The translations under genes were made by a program, and so were the position numbers. A model generated the notes under the pieces. The model did no database searches and had not been told where the DNA came from. It worked only from the letters and a program-made list of their open reading frames with translations. Of a stretch of DNA of 43,269 nucleotides, positions 38,677 through 43,269 are shown one piece after another; the first letter of the stretch is position 1, and every line of letters begins with the position of its first letter. Source of the stretch: an uncultured Clostridia bacterium (GTDB taxonomy: Bacteria; Bacillota; Clostridia; Oscillospirales; Ruminococcaceae); assembly GCA_947589355.1 (NCBI GenBank), contig CANPZC010000019.1, positions 1 to 43,269 of the forward strand, given 5' to 3'.

Positions 38677-39633
38677 ATGGAAAACACCCCCGAAACCATA
38701 GTAAAGATAAGCAGTTTAGTAAAGAGATACGGCGACCTGCTGGCAATAGATCATCTCGACCTGCAAATAAACAAAGGCGAGGTGTTCGGGCTTTTAGGGC
38801 CTAACGGCTCGGGCAAGACGACGACGATAAACTGCCTGCTGTCGCTGCTTTCTTTCGATAAGGGAAGCATTGAGATCTTCGGCAAAGAGATGACACCCAC
38901 AAGCTACGATATAAAGCGAAAGATAGGTCTTATTATGCAGAACGTTGCAGTGTTCGATGAGCTTACGGTGTATGAAAATATCGACTATTTCTGCGGTCTG
39001 TACGTTTCAGACAAGGCGCAGCGCAAAGCTTTGGTAGAAGAAGCGATAAAATTTGTGGGGCTTGACGAGTTTACAAAATTCTACCCCAAAAAGCTGTCTG
39101 GCGGCTTGCTGAGGAGGCTCAACATAGCCTGCGGCATAGCGCACAAACCAGAGCTTATAATTCTTGACGAACCGACCGTTGCCGTTGACCCCCAGAGCCG
39201 CAACAAGATACTCGAGGGTATACAGCAGCTGAACCGTGAGGGCGCAACGGTAATATACACCTCTCACTACATGGAGGAGGTAGAGCAGATATGCAGCAGG
39301 ATAGCTATCCTTGACAAGGGCAAAAAGATAGCCGAGGGCAGCTGCGGCGAGCTCAAACAGCTTATCAAAAATACCGAAACGGTAAACATAGAACTGCCGT
39401 CACTCCCACAGAATGTGCATAATTCACTTTCGTCACTTCAGCACGTTTACGAAGTTAAGTATGATGAAGAACTTCTCACCGTTCGCTGCAGCGGCGGCAG
39501 GCATAATCTTATAAGAATACTCGATGTATTGCAGAAAAACGATATATCTTTCGGCAGGGTGTATTCTGAGATGCCAACGCTCAACGATGTATTTTTAGAG
39601 ATAACGGGCAAAGAGCTCCGGGATAAGGAGTAA
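38677..39633 (+). CDS. ABC transporter ATPase (LnrL-like)
   Basis: A 318-residue ATP-binding subunit. Walker A is GPNGSGKTT (41-49), the Q-loop is in LIMQNVAVF, the signature is LSGGLLRRL in place of the usual LSGGQ, Walker B is LIILDEPTVAVDP, and the switch histidine is in YTSHYMEEVEQIC. The last ~90 residues are a C-terminal extension typical of drug-export ATPases. The ATG at 38677 (MENTPET) is nine bases after GGA in AAAAGGA; the ATG at 38668 directly abuts that site. It is the first of three genes that match lnrLMN, whose B. subtilis version exports linearmycins. Confidence 0.92.
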   Translation: MENTPETIVKISSLVKRYGDLLAIDHLDLQINKGEVFGLLGPNGSGKTTTINCLLSLLSFDKGSIEIFGKEMTPTSYDIKRKIGLIMQNVAVFDELTVYENIDYFCGLYVSDKAQRKALVEEAIKFVGLDEFTKFYPKKLSGGLLRRLNIACGIAHKPELIILDEPTVAVDPQSRNKILEGIQQLNREGATVIYTSHYMEEVEQICSRIAILDKGKKIAEGSCGELKQLIKNTETVNIELPSLPQNVHNSLSSLQHVYEVKYDEELLTVRCSGGRHNLIRILDVLQKNDISFGRVYSEMPTLNDVFLEITGKELRDKE

Positions 39634-39636
39634 GGC

Positions 39637-40773
39637 ATGAAACGGTTTTTTCATACGGTCAGATACTTTGTAATTTCGGGCTTTAAAAGCAAAAATCTCG
39701 TCTTTTGGCTGATACTTTTCCCGATAGTGCTCGGCACGTTTTTCAAAGCAGCGTTCGGCGGTCTGTATGAAAGCGACGATATGTTCATAAAAGGCCCTAT
39801 AAAAACGGCTGTTGCAGGCGAGAGTGTGATGTTCAAGACAGTTATGCAGGCAATGAAGCAGTCGGGCAGTTTGCCTTTAGATGCAGTTTATACCGACAGC
39901 GAAACAGCTTTGCAAATGCTCAAAAAAGGCGAAGTTGCAGGCATTATCTATATTGCAGACGACGGCAGACTTTCGCTTTCGGTAATGGAGAGCGAAATTC
40001 AGCAGCAGGTGCTTAAAGGCTTTACAGACAGCTACAACGCGAACGCGGCGGTCATTACCGATATCGTAAAAAGCGGCAAAGATGTTGCCAAAGCTGCCGA
40101 AGTTCTCTCGCAGAGCGGGTACACAAAAGAAATATCGATGAAGCACGGCAACAGCGATGTTTACGAGCAGTATTTTTACAACCTTATCGCCATGACAGCT
40201 CTGTACGGCTCATTTATAGGCGTGCAGATAGGTATTAACAATCAGGCGAATATTTCAGCCCTCGGCGCGCGCAAAAACTGTTCGCCCATGCCAAAGTCTT
40301 TAGCGCTTCTGGCTGACTTCACGGGCGGCTGTATCTTGCAGACTATATGCATGGTGATATGCGTTACATTCCTCGCATTTGTAATAAAAACAGACTTTTG
40401 CGGCAGGCTGCCTCTGGCGTATCTGGCTTCTATAGTGGGCGGTCTTACGGGCGTATCCCTCGGCTTTCTGATAGGCGCTGTCGGCAGGTGGAAAGAGGAC
40501 GCGAAAATAGGCATATCGCTTATAGTAGTAATGCCGCTGTGCTTTTTGAGCGGTCTTATGGTGGGCAACATGAAAGGCATAATGATGAATATCGCGCCGT
40601 GGTTCAACAAAATAAACCCTGCGGCAGTCATATCCGACAGCATATACTGCTTGAGCGTGTACGAAAGTTTGGACGTGTACTTTGAAAAAATAGCTGTAAT
40701 GCTGATAACTTCGGCGGTGCTGTGCGTGCTGGGAATAATGCTTACAAGGAGGCGCAGATATGCAAGTCTTTAA
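39637..40773 (+). CDS. ABC-2 type permease, first subunit (LnrM-like)
   Basis: A 378-residue ABC-2 permease. One N-terminal helix (about 22-37) leads to an external domain (about 45-185), then five helices fill residues 185-370, ending RRRRYASL. The conserved end-part SGLMVGNMKGI and INPAAVISDSIY are typical of the family. It starts 3 nt after the ATPase stop codon behind AAGGAG and overlaps the next permease by 14 nt. Two unequal permeases with one ATPase match the LnrMN arrangement. Confidence 0.88.
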   Translation: MKRFFHTVRYFVISGFKSKNLVFWLILFPIVLGTFFKAAFGGLYESDDMFIKGPIKTAVAGESVMFKTVMQAMKQSGSLPLDAVYTDSETALQMLKKGEVAGIIYIADDGRLSLSVMESEIQQQVLKGFTDSYNANAAVITDIVKSGKDVAKAAEVLSQSGYTKEISMKHGNSDVYEQYFYNLIAMTALYGSFIGVQIGINNQANISALGARKNCSPMPKSLALLADFTGGCILQTICMVICVTFLAFVIKTDFCGRLPLAYLASIVGGLTGVSLGFLIGAVGRWKEDAKIGISLIVVMPLCFLSGLMVGNMKGIMMNIAPWFNKINPAAVISDSIYCLSVYESLDVYFEKIAVMLITSAVLCVLGIMLTRRRRYASL

Positions 40774-41914
40774 GGCGTATATAAAAGTAATGCTGAAGCA
40801 CCTGCCCACGGCGATAATTTATCTCGTGGTCTTCGTGGGTATCGCAGTTGCAATGACGTTTGCAGGCTTGGGCAGCGAGGTAAGCGTTTTCAAAGAGCAG
40901 CAGCTCAAACTATGTGTGTTCGATGAGGACAATACGTCTGCATCAAATGCTTTGGCAGAATATCTTTCACAGAAAGACGAGATAGTGGCGGTAGAAAACG
41001 ATGATACCGCGCTGACAGATGCCCTTTACTACAAGACGATAGACTACGCGGTGACCATAAACAAAGGCTTTGAAGAAAAGCTTATTTCGGGCGAAACAGA
41101 CGAGCTTTTCACGGGCAGGGGGCTTCACGGTGATGTGAATGAAAGTTTAGCGCTCAGCCGACTTGACGGATACGTTTCTGCGGTGAGAGCGTATATGGCG
41201 GCAGGTTACGACTTGGAAAATGCGCTTTCTAAGGCTCAAACAGCCCTTGCAGACGGCAGCGAGGTAGAGCTTGTAGCCAAAGAGAGCGAAAAAGCCGCAA
41301 TGGGGCTTGAGCCGTATTTCAGGTATCTGACGTACATTTTGCTGTGCATAATGCTTTCGATACTCTGCCCCGTGATAGTAATACTTTGCCGCAGCGACAT
41401 TCGCAGCCGCGCGCAGTGTTCGGGCATAAAAACATCTTCGTATTTTTTGCAGATATTTCTGGGCGGAGCGGTGTTCGTCATAGCGGTGTGGCTGATACTC
41501 GTCGCGGTAGGTCTTGCGCTGTATGCAGATTCTTTCAGCGGCAGAGCGGCAGTGGCGGTGGCAAACAGCTTTGTGTTCGCGCTGGTGGCAGCCTCGTGGG
41601 CGATATTCATATCATGCTTTGCGCCCGGCGGCAGTGCGATAAACGTCATGACGCAGATAATAAGTCTTGCAAACAGCTTTTTGTGCGGCGTGTTCGTGCC
41701 GATGTCGCTGCTGTCTGACGGCGTGCTGAAAGTGGCAAGGTTTTTGCCGGGGTACTGGTATGTAAAGCTGAACGATATGCTTCTAGGCAGCAGCCGCAGC
41801 GTTAGGGCATCGCAGGCGGCAATGTATATGCTGATAGAGGCAGCGTTCGCGGTAGTGCCTCTGCTACTAGCGATACTGGTGCGCAGAAGTGCGAAACAAA
41901 AAACTATTGCGTGA
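40760..41914 (+). CDS. ABC-2 type permease, second subunit (LnrN-like)
   Basis: A 384-residue ABC-2 permease with the same plan as its neighbour: one N-terminal helix (about 16-38), an external domain (about 45-190) and five further helices (about 195-375). The start lies inside the first permease gene, behind AAGGAGG, so translation is coupled. The two permeases are distant paralogs of each other; both are needed for a heterodimeric membrane channel. The operon ends at the terminator at 41936. Confidence 0.88.
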   Translation: MQVFKAYIKVMLKHLPTAIIYLVVFVGIAVAMTFAGLGSEVSVFKEQQLKLCVFDEDNTSASNALAEYLSQKDEIVAVENDDTALTDALYYKTIDYAVTINKGFEEKLISGETDELFTGRGLHGDVNESLALSRLDGYVSAVRAYMAAGYDLENALSKAQTALADGSEVELVAKESEKAAMGLEPYFRYLTYILLCIMLSILCPVIVILCRSDIRSRAQCSGIKTSSYFLQIFLGGAVFVIAVWLILVAVGLALYADSFSGRAAVAVANSFVFALVAASWAIFISCFAPGGSAINVMTQIISLANSFLCGVFVPMSLLSDGVLKVARFLPGYWYVKLNDMLLGSSRSVRASQAAMYMLIEAAFAVVPLLLAILVRRSAKQKTIA

Positions 41915-41935
41915 TCAGAGGTTAGAACGGTCTTG

Positions 41936-41975
41936 CGACTTTTGCGTGAGACCGTTATTTATTTTATTTGCGCTG
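41936..41975 (+). terminator. Terminator of the ABC transporter operon
   Basis: AACGGTCT (41936-41943) pairs exactly with AGACCGTT (41959-41966), followed by a T-rich tract. Confidence 0.85.
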
Positions 41976-41976
41976 T

Positions 41977-42006
41977 CGCGCGGCGCAGGAGCGCACTAAC
42001 GTCCCA
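41977..42006 (+). repeat. TGCGCTTACGCGC-type module, copy 6
   Basis: TTTGCGCTGTCGCGC followed by GGCGCAGGAGCGCAC; one of seven copies or fragments in the window, here directly after a terminator. Confidence 0.65.
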
Positions 42007-42027
42007 CGGTACGCAAAGGTTTTAAGG

Positions 42028-42357
42028 CTTGTCAAGAAAGGAAAAGTTTTCGATTGACCCTTTTTCAAAAGGGTCATCAGGGTCAAGGGGCGGAAGCCCT
42101 TTGTCGCCGTCCGCAGACGGCGAAATCCCCATACGGCAGGCGCTCTGCAAGAGGTGAATTAGAAAACAGTCCTGTGGACTGTTTTTTAATGAGGGCAGCG
42201 GTCGCAAGCGACCGCGGGAAGAATTATTTCGCTTTTAATTTTTGGGGCGAAATAATTCTTCGGGCGTTCCCAACGGGAACGCTGCTCCTGCAAGAGAGAG
42301 CCTCTCCTTTGAGAAGACTTCTGCTCTCTTTCCGCGTTCCATTATGGAACGCCGTAT
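42028..42357 (-). repeat. Multi-hairpin intergenic element, copy C, with inserted hairpins
   Basis: Read on the minus strand, the order is the same as in A and B: GCGTTCCA / TGGAACGC end (42334-42352), then the 5' arm of the second stem (42307-42288), the AAAACAGTCC / GGACTGTTTT stem (42185-42163), the GCCGTC / GACGGC hairpin, GACCC / GGGTC (42075-42056) and the tail to CTTGTCAAG. The 3' arm of the second stem is missing; in its place about 98 nt hold three other perfect hairpins: GCGTTCCC / GGGAACGC (42264-42282), a 15-bp GAAGAATTATTTCGC stem (42218-42261) and GCGGTCGC / GCGACCGC (42198-42215). Confidence 0.85.
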
Positions 42358-42399
42358 AATGTGAAAAAATCTTATAAAACATATTTAATAATCTCCCCA

Positions 42400-42466
42400 C
42401 CCACAAACCACCCACACCGCTGGAAGAATATTCTGCCAGCTATTTCTCGCTTGGGCGGTTTGTGGG
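42400..42466. repeat. AGAATATTCT hairpin, copy 6, with nested outer stem
   Basis: The inner stem is GCTGG / CCAGC around AAGAATATTCTG (42419-42440, inverted relative to copy 5). The outer stem is CCCACAAACC / GGTTTGTGGG (42400-42409, 42457-42466), exact over 10 bp. It sits about 45 nt outside copy C, the same relative place that copy 5 has beside copy B. Confidence 0.8.
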
Positions 42467-42504
42467 AGGGAGTAAAAAATATCTAATGCACGTTCTAACC
42501 GTGT

Positions 42505-42620
42505 TGGTACATAAAACTTTTAAAATACGCGGCGTAAGCCGCACCTTATCTATTAACTATTCGTTATTCAATATTCACTATTCACTAATTCTGCTCCAGC
42601 AGGCTGCGCGTAAGCGCGGA
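42505..42620. repeat. GCGGC hairpin, ATTCACT heptamers and module fragment
   Basis: ATAAAACTTTTAAAATAC leads to GCGGC-GTAA-GCCGC (42529-42542), then ATTCACT-like heptamers (42554-42590) and CTGCTCCAGCAGGCTGCG with CGTAAGCGCG (42591-42620). The series is colinear with 36633-36732. No gene is seen. Confidence 0.7.
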
Positions 42621-42644
42621 TATTAACGGCGAGGACGTTTTTTA

Positions 42645-42674
42645 TTGACTTTTGGTATGCGGATATGTTACAAT
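42645..42674 (+). promoter_or_regulatory. Promoter of the Gfo/Idh/MocA gene
   Basis: TTGACT (42645-42650), 18 nt, TACAAT (42669-42674), just before GAGGTG. Confidence 0.7.
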
Positions 42675-42691
42675 ACTTTTGAGGTGATATT

Positions 42692-43269
42692 ATGGCAAAC
42701 TTCAGAATTGGCATTCTGGGCAGCGGCGGCATTGCCCACACTATGGCGCGCACTGTTGCTGGCATGGAAAACGCCATTGTTGCGGCGGTGGGCTCACGAA
42801 ATATAGAGAGCGCACAGCGTTTTGCTAGCGAGTTCGGCATTGAAAAGGCTTACGGCAGCTACGAGCAGCTGGCGCAGGATACGACCCTTGACCTTATCTA
42901 CATCGCAACGCCCCATTCGCGCCACTTTGAGGACTGTATGCTGTGCATTGAAAACTTAAGGAACGTGCTGTGCGAAAAGGCGTTCACCGCAAACGCTGCG
43001 CAGGCAGAAAAAGTGTTTGAAGCTGCGATGAAAAAAGGCGTGCTGGTCACCGAGGCTATATGGACGAGATATATGCCGCAGAGGTTTGTGCTTGATGATA
43101 TACTGAAAAGCGGCGTTATCGGCGATATTTCATCGCTTACGGCAAACATAGGCTACAGCCTTATGCATATTGAGCGTATGCAAAAGCCCGAACTTGCAGG
43201 CGGCGCGCTTTTAGACCTCGGCGTATATGCGATAAACTTTGCGCTTATGGCGTTTGGCAGCGATATAAA
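42692..43269 (+). CDS. Gfo/Idh/MocA-family oxidoreductase (5' part, cut by the window edge)
   Basis: The first 192 residues of an NAD(P)-dependent sugar-type oxidoreductase. The Rossmann motif is GILGSGGIAHTMA (residues 6-18); IYIATPHSRHFE and LCEKAFTANAAQA follow, the latter holding the family lysine in EKAF instead of the more usual EKP; GGALLDLGVYAIN begins the substrate domain. Proteins with this form are often trans-dihydrodiol or inositol dehydrogenase relatives. GAGGTG precedes the ATG. The substrate cannot be told from this part. Confidence 0.9.
   Translation, partial: MANFRIGILGSGGIAHTMARTVAGMENAIVAAVGSRNIESAQRFASEFGIEKAYGSYEQLAQDTTLDLIYIATPHSRHFEDCMLCIENLRNVLCEKAFTANAAQAEKVFEAAMKKGVLVTEAIWTRYMPQRFVLDDILKSGVIGDISSLTANIGYSLMHIERMQKPELAGGALLDLGVYAINFALMAFGSDI

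Overview
The window looks like a chromosome segment of a low- to mid-GC gut Firmicute of the Ruminococcus / Oscillospiraceae type. This is inferred from near-consensus TTGNNN-N16..18-TATAAT promoters, strong AGGAGG-like ribosome sites, clostridial surface proteins with sortase-like tails, a YdbC-type PC4 protein, an AgrC/AgrA-like pair and a subgroup-Ic aminotransferase. No phage, integrase, transposase or CRISPR-cas gene is visible. Most of it is ordinary core and accessory chromosome, but the intergenic regions are full of structured repeats.

Layout. (1) 428-2114: a leftward cheY / CheX-like operon whose leader carries an element bounded by 18-bp inverted repeats. (2) 2208-3007: tRNA-Leu(CAA) and a repeat-rich gap. 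(3) 3029-7617: an AgrA/AgrC-like two-component pair, then a transporter, a VapD-like protein and a methyltransferase. (4) 7666-12497: a 1.57-kresidue secreted surface protein read from a consensus promoter through a leader hairpin that holds a 21-nt homopolymer. (5) 12649-16724: a leftward operon of flippase, YdbC, PfkB kinase and Orn/Lys/Arg-type decarboxylase. (6) 16750-20802: a rightward operon of a 44-aa membrane peptide, three tandem paralogous membrane proteins, a TrpF-like protein that lacks its catalytic residues, and a GH113-like hydrolase. (7) L,D-transpeptidase; Zn/Cd-type efflux cassette (ArsR, metallochaperone, P-type ATPase); phosphate acetyltransferase with two unknown genes and a TetR regulator. 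(8) MMPL-type transporter with a secreted heptad-repeat partner. (9) LRR surface protein divergent from an XRE regulator; class I aminotransferase. (10) A NarL-type two-component system divergent from an ABC transporter with two permeases, the same gene set as the linearmycin-resistance locus lnrJKLMN of Bacillus subtilis. (11) The 5' part of a Gfo/Idh/MocA oxidoreductase at the right edge.

The strongest candidate for something undescribed is a family of multi-hairpin intergenic elements (28213-28453 and 36420-36633 on +, 42028-42357 on -). The three copies share the same series of stems, and several stems differ by paired, compensatory base changes, which points to selection on a folded RNA or single-stranded DNA. 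The elements sit among other dispersed modules: a hairpin with an AGAATATTCT apex, a TGCGCTTACGCGC-type module, and degenerate heptamer arrays. The second candidate is the three-paralog / TrpF-like / GH113 operon, whose gene combination I do not recognise.
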